Origin: C-114 sp963719285
GTDB lineage: Bacteria > Chloroflexota > Limnocylindria > Limnocylindrales > CSP1-4
Direction of reading: 5' to 3'
DNA length: 64,000 nucleotides
Assembly: GCA_963719285.1 (NCBI GenBank)
Contig: CAVRBO010000001.1
Span: forward strand, 868,001 to 932,000
Position 1 is the stretch's first letter. Each line of letters begins with the position of its first letter. This document shows, piece after piece, positions 45,251 to 55,561 of this stretch. The translations under genes were made by a program, and so were the position numbers. The notes below the pieces were generated by a model, which saw only the letters and a list, made by a program, of their open reading frames with translations, made no database searches and was not told where the DNA came from.

Positions 45251-46843
45251 GTGACGGCCAGGACGCTCACGTTCGGCCGTACGAGCTACCCGCTGGTCCT
45301 GCCGAACAGGCGCGACCCGCGGCTCCACGTCGCGGCGGCCATCATCACGATCCACGTCCTCGGCCAGGTCGCGCTGCGCTTCCAGGTGAGCGTGCCGCAG
45401 ATCCTCGCGGCCATCCTGACCTGCGCCATCATCGAGATCGGGCTCACGTTCCGGACCAGCAGGTCATTCGTATGGCCGGCCAGCGCGATGCTCACCGGTA
45501 GCGGCGTGGCCCTCATCTTCCGGGTCGTCGGGACGTCCGCCGACGACCACTGGAGCACGAACGCCTGGTGGCTGTTCGCGATCGTGGCGGGCCTCTCGCT
45601 CCTGTCCAAGTACGTCATCCGCTATCACGGGTCGCACGTCTTCAATCCGTCCAACATCGGGCTCGTCGTCGCGTTCGTCGTGCTCGGGAGCACCCTCGTG
45701 GAGCCGCTCGACTTCTGGTGGGCTCCCCTGAACCCGGCGATGATCCTGGCCTATGCGGTGATCGTCATCGGCGGGCTGCTCATCACCCGGCGGCTCCACC
45801 TGCTCGCGCTGGCCGGGACGTTCTGGCTGACCCTCGCCGCGGGCGTGAGCCTCCTCGCGGCATCGGGTCACTGCATGACCGCGCGCTGGGCGTTCGCGCC
45901 CGTCTGCGGTCCGGACTACGCCCGGGTGATCGTCATCTCGCCCGAGGTCCTCATCTTCCTGTTCTTCATGATCACGGACCCCAAGACGGTGCCGGCCGGG
46001 CGGGTCGGGCGGGTGGTGTTCGCGTTTCTCGTCGCGGTCATGAGCACCCTCCTGATGGCGCCCCAGACCGACGAGTTCGGCACCAAGGTGGGCCTGCTCG
46101 CGGGCCTCGTGGTCATGAGCGCGGTCCGTCCGCTCCTCGACCGGCTGCTGCCCGAAGCGGGCTCGGCGATGGACGATCTCCGGACGTTCTCGACCCGGCT
46201 CGCGACGGGCGGCTCGGCCGGTGCCGGGCTCGTCCGTACCGCGCTCCGGGTGGGGCTCATCGCGGGCGCTGTGCTCGTCGGCGGAGTCGGCATCGTCGCG
46301 GCCGGTACACCGGCCCGGGGCGTGATCGTGCCCGACGCGACGGACATCCTGGACCGGGTGCCCCACGACGTGGATCCGGCCACGTTCCCCTCTATCTCGG
46401 TCGACCAGGCGGTCTCGGACTGGGACCACACGATCGCCGGTCCGGGGGTCCAGGCGATCATGCTCACGCTGGGTGAGAACCTCGAGCTCGAGAACCAGGC
46501 GCTCCTCCGGCGCGACGGGACGATCCTCACGGCGGTCGACCACGGCGACCGGCTGATCGAGATGCAGGGGCGGCTCGATGCGGCGCTCGCGAGTGGGACC
46601 ACCACGATCTCGCGCTACCGGATCGACGGCGCGACCGTCGCCCTCCTGGTGCCGTTCGGCAAGCAGGACGGCCTGAGCCTGGGGTTCGATTCCAGGGGCA
46701 CGGTCGTCCAGGAGACCTACGATGCCGCCGGCGTCCTGCAGAGCCAGCGCAGCGCGCCGTTCGCGCAGACCTTCGTCGTGCGCCGGGCGACGGGCGGGCG
46801 CTGGCTCAACGTGGCCGTCCTCCCGTTCGGGGCTCGCCCCTGA
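45251..46843 (+). CDS. Orphan RnfD/NqrB-like membrane protein
   Basis: A 530-aa protein. About residues 25-310 form eight to ten membrane segments with the RnfD/NqrB/RnfE family marks HVFNPSNIGLVVAF and FFMITDPKTVP. In Rnf and Nqr complexes these surround a covalently bound flavin. A further membrane helix (VGLIAGAVLVGGVGIVAAG) leads into a roughly 180-residue C-terminal domain probably outside the membrane, without an SGAT flavin-attachment motif. No other rnf or nqr gene is present. It may be a stand-alone electron-transfer or flavin membrane protein. GTG 45251 is the start. Confidence 0.7.
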   Translation: MTARTLTFGRTSYPLVLPNRRDPRLHVAAAIITIHVLGQVALRFQVSVPQILAAILTCAIIEIGLTFRTSRSFVWPASAMLTGSGVALIFRVVGTSADDHWSTNAWWLFAIVAGLSLLSKYVIRYHGSHVFNPSNIGLVVAFVVLGSTLVEPLDFWWAPLNPAMILAYAVIVIGGLLITRRLHLLALAGTFWLTLAAGVSLLAASGHCMTARWAFAPVCGPDYARVIVISPEVLIFLFFMITDPKTVPAGRVGRVVFAFLVAVMSTLLMAPQTDEFGTKVGLLAGLVVMSAVRPLLDRLLPEAGSAMDDLRTFSTRLATGGSAGAGLVRTALRVGLIAGAVLVGGVGIVAAGTPARGVIVPDATDILDRVPHDVDPATFPSISVDQAVSDWDHTIAGPGVQAIMLTLGENLELENQALLRRDGTILTAVDHGDRLIEMQGRLDAALASGTTTISRYRIDGATVALLVPFGKQDGLSLGFDSRGTVVQETYDAAGVLQSQRSAPFAQTFVVRRATGGRWLNVAVLPFGARP

Positions 46844-46932
46844 CCCGCCGCGCCAGGACGGACGGAGCTGACCGACGAACCGGACGAGTGCGCCGGCTTG
46901 ACACCGGTCACGGTTCGCGCTTGGCTTGCGCC

Positions 46933-47214
46933 ATGGCGCCCGTCCGGTTCTCCGGAACCATCCGCTATTGGGACCCGACCAAGGCCGCCGGACTCGCCGT
47001 CGTCGACATCCCGGCGGAGCACATCGCGACGATCGGCGGCCTGAAGCAACAGCGCGCCCGAGGCTCGCTCGCCGGGGCGCCGTTCGCATCGAGCGTCATG
47101 CCGGCCGGCCAGGGGCGCCTGGCGCTGAGCGTCTCGAAGGCGATGATGGCCGCCTCCCACCTCGCCGTCGGCGATCGGGCCGACGTGGAGATCAGCGGGC
47201 TCGGCAGCGGCTGA
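46933..47214 (+). CDS. DUF1905-domain protein
   Basis: A 93-aa small beta-rich protein (FSGTIRYWDPTKAAGLAVVDIPAEH, in parts; then the end LAVGDRADVEISGL) matching DUF1905, a small barrel often fused to or found with YdeI-like proteins. The biochemical role is unknown. ATG 46933 is preferred to a GTG 45 nt upstream because the family begins at this Met. Confidence 0.65.
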   Translation: MAPVRFSGTIRYWDPTKAAGLAVVDIPAEHIATIGGLKQQRARGSLAGAPFASSVMPAGQGRLALSVSKAMMAASHLAVGDRADVEISGLGSG

Positions 47215-47257
47215 CACGGCGGGCGGCCCGCACATCCCGTCCGACGGTGGATCCGCG

Positions 47258-48607
47258 TCAGTCCCTGGCCCGCGCCGGTCGGCTCGACGCCTCTTCCCGG
47301 GCCGACGTGGCCGTCCGGCGCAGGACGAAGTAGGTCGGCGTGGGCCCCTTGCCCTTGATCTCGATCAACCCGCGCGCCTCGAGATCGAACGACCCGTTCA
47401 GGCGCTCCGCCACGGCATGGGTCACCTGGACCCGCCCCGGGACGCCGAGCGACTCCATCCGGCTGGCCATGTTCACCGTGTCGCCCCACACGTCGTAGAT
47501 GAACTTGCGGGTCCCGATCACCCCGGCCACGACCGGGCCGCAATGGATCCCGATCCGGAAGGTGACCCCGAGGCGCGTGGCGGTATCGATCCGGCCGACC
47601 GACTCGGCGAGGTCGAGGGCCATCGCGGTGACCCGCCGCGCATGATCGTCGGATCGCTCCACCATCCCGCCGACCACCATGTAGGCGTCGCCGATGGTCT
47701 TGACCTTCTCGAGGCCGTACCGATCGACCAGGCCGTCGAAGACCGTGAACACGTCGTTCAGGACGCCGACGAGCTCCCGCGGCGACAGGTCCGCCGAGAG
47801 CCGGGTGAACTCGACGATGTCGGCGAACATGAGGGTCACGTCGTCGAACCGGTCGGCGATCAACGATTCGCCCTCGCGCAATCGGTCGGCGATCGGCTCG
47901 GGCAGGATGTTCAGGAGCAGGCGCTCGTTCTCGTGGGCCAGGCGGGCCTGCTCCTTCACCGCGGTGATGTCGGTGCCGTAGAGGTGGATGAACCCGAATT
48001 CCGGCACATCGACCGGCAGCAGGGCGTACGTGCGCGGGCCGGCCGCGAGCTCGACCATGACGTCGTCGGCCGCCCGGACCCGGTCGAGCAGCGACGTCCA
48101 CAGGTCTTCCGGCAGCTTCGACCCGACGGCGAGATCGAGACCCTGGATGAGACCGGCGCTCGCCGCGTTGGCGTAGACGAGGGTCCCGTCCCACTGGAGC
48201 CGCAGGACCGGGTTCGGGTTCTGGTCGGGGAACTTCACGATCGCCCGTTCCGCGGTGACGTCCATCCCGTACAGGTTCGTGAAGTTCATGTCGGTGATCC
48301 GGACCGGCCACACGGCGTACGTCCGGCGGTCGGCCACGAACTCGACGAAGCCTCGCTCCGGGGCGACCGCGTCGAACCGATCGAGGACCTCGGTCGGGAC
48401 CCGCTCGCCGAGGGCGATCCCGAGGGTCCGGACGATGGGCGCGCTCGCCGGATTGGCGTAGATCAGGTGCCCGTCGGCATCGATCCGGAGCACCGGATTG
48501 GGGTTGTCATCCGGAAAGCGGTTGATCGCGCTGACCTGCTCCGTCGTCAGGCGCGCGGCGCCCTCGTGCGGTTCATCGGGTGACGCGGGCGATCCTCCTC
48601 CGGCCAT
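47258..48607 (-). CDS. Class III adenylate cyclase with two PAS-like repeats
   Basis: Synthesises cAMP. The 449-aa protein has two homologous N-terminal sensor-like units, each starting FPD.NPNPVLR (about residues 31 and 125) and ending in Y(G)(M/T)D(V/I)TA. A coiled linker comes next, then the cyclase domain (about 255-425). Metal Asp residues are in FADIVEFT, the adenine-specifying Lys/Asp in VKTIGDAYM and VWGDTVNMASRM, with the Asn and Arg catalytic pair in the last motif. There is no membrane segment, so it is a soluble sensor-cyclase. It ends near DUF1905 (convergent). Confidence 0.92.
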   Translation of the reverse strand: MAGGGSPASPDEPHEGAARLTTEQVSAINRFPDDNPNPVLRIDADGHLIYANPASAPIVRTLGIALGERVPTEVLDRFDAVAPERGFVEFVADRRTYAVWPVRITDMNFTNLYGMDVTAERAIVKFPDQNPNPVLRLQWDGTLVYANAASAGLIQGLDLAVGSKLPEDLWTSLLDRVRAADDVMVELAAGPRTYALLPVDVPEFGFIHLYGTDITAVKEQARLAHENERLLLNILPEPIADRLREGESLIADRFDDVTLMFADIVEFTRLSADLSPRELVGVLNDVFTVFDGLVDRYGLEKVKTIGDAYMVVGGMVERSDDHARRVTAMALDLAESVGRIDTATRLGVTFRIGIHCGPVVAGVIGTRKFIYDVWGDTVNMASRMESLGVPGRVQVTHAVAERLNGSFDLEARGLIEIKGKGPTPTYFVLRRTATSAREEASSRPARARD

Positions 48608-48695
48608 GACGTCGATCGTAGGGTCGACGTCAATCGAACGCTCCAGGCGAGGGGCGACGGAGTGTGTCCCGGTCCGGGCGCGGCTCCCTGGGGGA

Positions 48696-48770
48696 TGGCT
48701 CCGGCGGTAGGATTCGAACCTACGACCAAGCGGTTAACAGCCGCCCGCTCTACCACTGAGCTACGCCGGA
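48696..48770 (-). tRNA. tRNA-Asn (GTT)
   Basis: Minus-strand cloverleaf with a 7-bp acceptor TCCGGCG/CGCCGGA, D-arm GCTCAGTGGTAGAGC, anticodon loop CTGTTAA (GTT at 48738-48736), T-arm with GGTTCGAATCC and discriminator G. CCA is encoded at 48698-48696. All arms pair. Confidence 0.97.
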
Positions 48771-48840
48771 ACGAGGCGGCCGTCGCGGCCGCGGCGGGCA
48801 GTGTAGCAAAGCCGCCGAAGTCCGACGCCGGAGCCCCGCG

Positions 48841-49705
48841 ATGCGCCCGATCACCTCGCCACTGATCTCGCCCGAGTCCCTTCTCGAGCACCTGGCCGAT
48901 CCGTTGCTCCGGATCGTCGACGTCCGCTGGTACCTGGGTCGACCGGGAGCGGGTCGCGCAGCCTACGAGGCCGGGCACATCCCGGGCGCGATCTTCCTGG
49001 ACATCGACGGGGATCTGGCTCTCGCCCCGGCGCCGGGGCTGCCCGGGCGCCATCCGCTGCCCGCACCCGCGGACTTCGCGCGTCGGCTCGGGTCGGCCGG
49101 CATCGGCAGCGAGCACCTCGTCGTGGCATATGACGACGTCGGCGGTTGGGTCGCCGCCCGGCTGTGGTGGATGCTGGACGCGCTGGGGCACCGGGAGGTG
49201 GTCGTGCTCGACGGCGGCTTCGCGGCGTGGATCGCATCGGGTGGTCCGGTGGCGGACGAGGTTCCGGTGCCCGCCCCGGGCCGGCTCACGCTGGCCTCGG
49301 ACTGGAGCCGGACGATCGAACGCGACGAGCTCCGCGCGCGGCTCGGGTCGGTGACGGTCGTCGACGCGCGCGGCGCGCCGCGCTATCGGGGCGAGACGGA
49401 GCCGATCGACCCGGTCGCCGGCCACATCCCGACGGCGGTCAGCGCGCCCACGGACGGCAACCTCGGCCCGGACGGGCGACATCGAGCCGGCCGATGCGTT
49501 GCGGGCGCGGTTCGCCGCGTTCGGGCAGCCGGGTCGACCGGTCGTGACGTACTGCGGGAGTGGCGTCGCCGCCTGCGCCACGGCCCTCGCGCTCCGGGTT
49601 GCCGGCCTGCCCGACCCGATCCTGTATCCCGGGTCGTGGAGCGACTGGTCCACGGCCGGATTCCCGGCGGCCGTCGGGCCCGAACCGGGCGAGCCACCGG
49701 GCTGA
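48841..49705 (+). CDS. Two-domain sulfurtransferase (mercaptopyruvate/thiosulfate type), one frame change
   Basis: A rhodanese pair of about 288 aa. The N-terminal inactive domain has IVDVRWYLG, YEAGHIPGAIFLDID and VVVLDGGFAAW. The C-terminal domain has VVDARGAPRYRGE, then VTYCGSGVAA with the catalytic Cys and PGSWSDWS. The CGSGV loop resembles 3-mercaptopyruvate sulfurtransferase. Two frames must be joined near 49475: reading GACGGGCGAC as GACGGCGAC restores DGDIEPADALRARF. An extra G is again the simplest cause. It lies 70 nt from tRNA-Asn, divergent. Confidence 0.85.
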
Positions 49706-49723
49706 GGCCCTCGTTGTCGCGGT

Positions 49724-50581
49724 TCAGCGGGGCGGGATCGCCCCGGCGACCAGGAACGTCAGCGTCGCGCTGAGGACGCCGACGAGGAGCAACGGGCGGG
49801 CGAGCCATCGGGCGAGGTCGGGCAGGAGGAACCCGTTCGCGCCCGTGCCCAGGGCGATGCGGGCGCCGAGGAGCGGGGCCAGGAAGTCGGACCGGGCCGC
49901 AGCGCGCCGCCGGGCGTCCTCCACGGCCACTCGCGCGCGGGCCTCGAGGTCGGGGGCCCGGCGGTCCGCCTCGAGCGCGTCGAGCGCCGCGCGGGCCTCG
50001 CCAAGGTCGCCGTCTCCGGAGCCCACGAACGTGACGAGTGCGACCTCGAGCGCACGATCGAAGCGCTCCTCGGGCGTCGCCGCCGGGAGCGCCAGGGCGA
50101 CCCGCCGGGCGGTGTCGAGCTCGCCGATCCAGAGCAGGAGCTCGATCCGGGGCAGGTCGGCCACCGCGCCGCTGGCCGGATGTGCCTCGAGCCATGAGCG
50201 GGCACGGGACGGGGTCGACGGCAGCGGGTCGCCCGTAGCCGCCGTCCAGCGTCGTGCGTCCGCTCGCCCGACCCATCGGACCAGCTCGAGCGCGCGGGTC
50301 ACGTCGCGCGGCCGCGCGATCGCCGCGAGGACGAAGGTGATGATCGCGAAGGCGACGCTCGACCCGGCGAACGCCGCGATCGTCCCGGGCCAGCCGGGCC
50401 GAGCGACCGCCACGGCGCGGGCGACGCCGGCCACCACGGCCACCCCGACGACGGCCGCGACCGACACCCGGAAGCGCTCCCGGTCGCGGAAGGCGCGCAT
50501 CAGCGCGAACTGGCGCGCCATCGCGTCCGGTGCCGTGGCGCGGACCCCGAACCGGCGCCGGATGAGGGGCCGGTCACGCAC
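49724..50581 (-). CDS. Hypothetical membrane protein, 285 aa
   Basis: Not recognised. Two hydrophobic segments near the N-terminus (VSVAAVVGVAVVAGVARAVAV about 39-60 and TIAAFAGSSVAFAIITFVLAAI about 66-88). The middle is an Ala/Arg/Glu-rich helical region resembling TPR-like repeats (RIELLLWIGELDTARRVALAL, in parts). A single C-terminal membrane helix closes the protein (LLLVGVLSATLTFLVAGAI). It converges with the sulfurtransferase gene. No catalytic motif is visible. Confidence 0.65.
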   Translation of the reverse strand: MRDRPLIRRRFGVRATAPDAMARQFALMRAFRDRERFRVSVAAVVGVAVVAGVARAVAVARPGWPGTIAAFAGSSVAFAIITFVLAAIARPRDVTRALELVRWVGRADARRWTAATGDPLPSTPSRARSWLEAHPASGAVADLPRIELLLWIGELDTARRVALALPAATPEERFDRALEVALVTFVGSGDGDLGEARAALDALEADRRAPDLEARARVAVEDARRRAAARSDFLAPLLGARIALGTGANGFLLPDLARWLARPLLLVGVLSATLTFLVAGAIPPR

Positions 50582-50667
50582 GCGTCAGGCCCACGACGGT
50601 CGCTCCATCGCACCGAGCCTACGCCCGCGACAAGCGCCTGTGCATAGCCATTTCGGATGATCGCGCG

Positions 50668-50754
50668 ATGGCCACTCGCGAACGCCCGATCGACCGCGGC
50701 ACCGAGCGCGCCCGACGGATCCTCGCCGACCTCGCCCGCGAGATCCGGGTATGA
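50668..50754 (+). pseudogene. Possible remnant of an XRE-type regulator N-terminus
   Basis: A 28-codon frame, MATRERPIDRGTERARRIL followed by ADLAREIRV and a stop. It resembles the first helix of common XRE regulators, whose next part (ARR..GLSQ..) is missing in all three frames downstream. The surrounding 50582-51036 (455 nt) holds no other gene. It has a GC content visibly lower than its flanks around 50820-50930 and two short hairpins ending in GGGTGAAG (near 50801-50815 and 50952-50966). It may be degraded coding DNA. Confidence 0.3.
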
Positions 50755-50980
50755 GTCCGGGCGTGAGGCGGCTGGGTCCGCGCGGGCGCGGTGCCCCGTC
50801 CTTCACTGGGTGAAGCAAGCAACGCATCCTGCCGCGATCCAGTCCGCAGACCTTCCCTGGATAGAGAACCCTGCCAAACCGACGGCGATCGACCTGGAAT
50901 CGTCAGGGGCTGACGGTTTCCGACCATTTGGCCGGGAGCGTGGCCCGTCAGCTTCATGGGGTGAAGGGCCGGGACGAAAG

Positions 50981-51050
50981 GAGGCGGCGCGCGGCGTTAC
51001 GAGGCGACGCGGCGCGTTACGAGGCGGCGCCGCGCGTTACGAGGCGGCGC
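50981..51050. repeat. 20-bp tandem repeat, 3.5 copies, at the PAS gene 3' end
   Basis: Units begin at 50981, 51001, 51021 and 51041 (partial) with consensus GAGGCGGCGCGCGGCGTTAC. Each full copy contains TTA (TAA on the minus strand) at 50997, 51017 and 51037. The copy at 51037-51039 supplies the stop of the PAS gene. Confidence 0.85.
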
Positions 51051-51390
51051 GCAGGATCGGGGTGTCCGAGCGGGCCCGGAGGTGGAAGGCCACGCCGATC
51101 GTCTCGGCCGTCTCGGGGTCCACACGGGGGGCGGCGGTCAGGCGCCAGTCCTCCTCGTCGCGCCGGATCCAGCGGGCGAGCGGGCGGCCGGACGCGAAGA
51201 CCGCGTCGAGCACGGCGAAGGCGTCGGCCGGCAGTCCGAGCATGCCCTCACGAGCCGGCAGGCCCACGCATCCGTCGCCGAACTCCGCGACGAAGGCCGC
51301 GTTGCCGTAGACGACCATGTGGCCGGGTCCTACGCAGAACCCGGCCGGCCTCAGTGGCGCGGCCGCGGCATCCCTGGCTTCGGGGATCAT
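51037..51390 (-). CDS. Small PAS-like protein downstream of rpoD
   Basis: A 117-aa protein with a single PAS-like fold (HMVVYGNAAFVAEFGDGCVGLPARE, in parts; then DAVFASGRPLARWIRRDEEDWRLTAAPRVDPET and IGVAFHLR as the final strands). It has no output domain. It starts 10 nt after the rpoD stop on the same strand, so it is probably the last gene of the dnaG-rpoD operon. A stand-alone PAS sensor tied to the primary sigma factor would be unusual. The ligand is unknown. Confidence 0.65.
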   Translation of the reverse strand: MIPEARDAAAAPLRPAGFCVGPGHMVVYGNAAFVAEFGDGCVGLPAREGMLGLPADAFAVLDAVFASGRPLARWIRRDEEDWRLTAAPRVDPETAETIGVAFHLRARSDTPILRAAS

Positions 51391-51399
51391 CGGCAGACC

Positions 51400-53121
<1,722 letters not shown>

Positions 53122-53125
<4 letters not shown>

Positions 53126-55242
53126 GATCTGCCTCCGATCGGCGTACGGGAGAGGAGATGCGTCTGCTCCGCTCGGCGATCGAGCGAACGACGCGCTTCG
53201 TGGTATTCGCGTTCCAGGTCCAGCAGCCGGCGCATCGCGTCGGGGTCGCCGCGAAGCTCCGCGTCGGCCTGTTCGGCCTGGGTGTAGGCGATCTGGTCCT
53301 CGAGCTGGTCCTGCTCGAGGGTGATGAGCAGCTTGTCGATGGCGTAGGCGATCCGGACGGGCGGCAGCTCGACCGGGTCGGGGCCCGAGCGGGCGTACAG
53401 GGCGATGGCGAGCGCCCGGGTCTCGGGATCGAGGGCGTCGAGGAGCGCACCCCGGACGAACGGGACCGGATCGGCTTCCACGCCGGCCTCGCCGTCGAGC
53501 CCGCGCTGGTGGAGGAGCGCCGCGTACAGCTCACGGGCGACGGTCGATGGGAGCTGCAGCCCGGCGTTCTTGAGCGCGATGGCGACCCGCGGCTGCTCTC
53601 CGGGAACGAGGAGCATCAGCCGCAGCAGCTCCTGCTCCACCGGCGTGATCGAGCGGACCACTTCCTCCGGGCTCACCTGCTCCTGGGCGGCGCGAACGGC
53701 TTCGAGGGTCAGGCGGACACCGCCATGGTCGGACGTCGGCTGTCCGTCGCCGTGACGACCCGGACCCCCCGGACGGCCGGGCAGGCCCGGTCCACCTTCG
53801 CCTCGGGGCGCCTGGTGGAGCTGCTCGACGAGGGTCCGCTCATCGACCGTGCTCCGCTGCGCGAGGAGGCGCAGGTACGAGTCGCGGACGGTGGGATTGC
53901 CGACGCGACGCAGCGTCGGGAGGACCGCGGCGACGAGCCGTTCCTTGCCCTCGGGCGTCCGCACGTCGACCTTCGCGGCGTGGTAGTTGATGAGGTACTC
54001 CATGACCTGGACGGGCGTCCGGGTCGCCTCGCGCCACAGGTCGGGCTGGTCGCGGATGACCTCATCGGGATCCTTGCCTTCCGGGAGGCGCACGACACCG
54101 ACGTCGACCAGGCCGATCCCGGCATCGGTCCCGCCGGGGCCACCCTGGACCTCGCCGATGAGGGCGTTCAGCTCGGTGACCCCGAACGTGCCGGCGCTCT
54201 GGCCGGCCGGGTCCACGTCGTAGGCCAGGGCGATCCGCTTGGCGTAGCGCACGGCGAGCGCGACCTGGCCCGGGGTGAGGGCCGTCCCGAGCGAGGCGAC
54301 CACGTTGTCGAAGCCGGCCTGGTGGGCCATGAGCGCGTCCGTGTAGCCCTCGACGATGACCGCCTGCCCGCCCTTGCGGATCGGGCCCTTGGCCTTGTCG
54401 ATGAGGTACAGCGTGCGGCTCTTGTCGAACAGCGCCGTCGACGGGGAGTTGAGGTACTTGGGGCCGTGATCGCGGGCATCCGGGCCCTCGGTGGCCTCGC
54501 CGGCCGGGACGAGATACCGGCCGCCGAGGCCGACCGCTCCCCCGTTCTGGTCGCGGATCGGGAAGATGATCCGTTCGCGGAACCGGTCGTACGCGCCGCC
54601 CCGGCCGCCGGACCGGGACGTGGTCAGGCCGACCTCGGCCAGTTCGTCGGGCCGGATGCCACGCTTCTTCGCCAGCGTCGAGCTCATCGTGTCCCAGCCG
54701 CCGGGCGCCCAGCCGACCTGGAACCGGTCGATCGTCTCGTCCGTGAAGCCGCGGCCGTGGAGATAGTCCAGCGCGGCCTTGCCCAGCTTCGAGCTCTTGA
54801 GCACGACGTGGTACCAGGCGATCGCCGCCTCGAGCACGTCGCGCAGGTGCGCCTTGCGGGCGTCGTCGCGGGCGGTCCGCTCGTCGAGCTCCACGCCGGC
54901 CCGTGCCGCCAGGCCCTTGAGCGCTTCCGGGAACGACACGCCGTCGCGTTGCATGACGAAGCTGAACACGTCACCGCCGAGTCCACAGCCGAAGCATTTC
55001 CAGCTCTCCCGGGCCGGCGTCACGACGAAGCTCGGGGTCTTCTCCCCGTGGAACGGGCACAGGCCCTTGAAGGTCGAGCCCGCCTTCCTGAGCGCGACCG
55101 TCTCGCCGACCACGTCCGCGATCCGCAGCCGACTCTTCACTTCAGCGGCGACACCGACGGCCGTGCTGCACCTCCAGGGGTCATGGATCCAGGCATCCCA
55201 GACGACGCCGAACCGCCGACGTTCGTTGCTCCTGCCGGACAT
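53122..55242 (-). CDS. dnaG: DNA primase
   Basis: Synthesises RNA primers for replication. The 706-aa protein has the N-terminal CHC2-type zinc finger (CPFHGEKTPSF...CFGCG, about 60-85). The TOPRIM core follows (AVIVEGYTDALMAHQAG, ALAYDVDPAGQ) and then a long C-terminal helicase-binding region with a Gly/Pro-rich linker (about residues 490-515). ATG 55242 (MSGRSNERR) is chosen because the upstream ATG at 55290 falls inside the predicted -10 box. It is the first gene of the dnaG-rpoD-PAS operon. Confidence 0.93.
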
Positions 55243-55253
55243 GACGAGAGGCC

Positions 55254-55348
55254 TGTCAAGTCTTGACAAGCCACTTCCGGGCTGAATCATACACCAAATT
55301 CGCCGTTGTCAATACCCCTAGTGAGTATTGACACGCGATCGTGTCAAT
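55254..55348. promoter_or_regulatory. dnaG-rpoD promoter with three TTGACA-type palindromes
   Basis: On the minus strand TTGACA (55312-55307) and TATGAT (55291-55286), 15 bp apart, form the dnaG promoter. Three inverted repeats share the same half-site. TGTCAAG-T-CTTGACA (55254-55268) lies between promoter and start codon. TGTCAATAC (55307-55315) pairs with GTATTGACA (55325-55333), and ATTGACACG (55327-55335) with CGTGTCAAT (55340-55348). The remaining DNA to the C39-like gene at 55562 shows no gene; TACATA near 55526 may be its -10. Confidence 0.6.
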
Positions 55349-55561
55349 AGGGCATGTGCGGCGTACCCACCCCTGACCATCGCGAAGGCGGAATCGGGAC
55401 GTTCGTGCGGTCGCCGTGCTCGCGCCGTCCGGGCACAGTCGGGACAGCGACCTCACGCCGCCGTCGCCCGGATGTCGCCCGGCTCCCGGCCGCGCCGGAC
55501 CCGCGTCGGCCGGCGCCGCGCACGTACATATCCCCGCGTTCGATCGAGATCCCCGCCTCGC

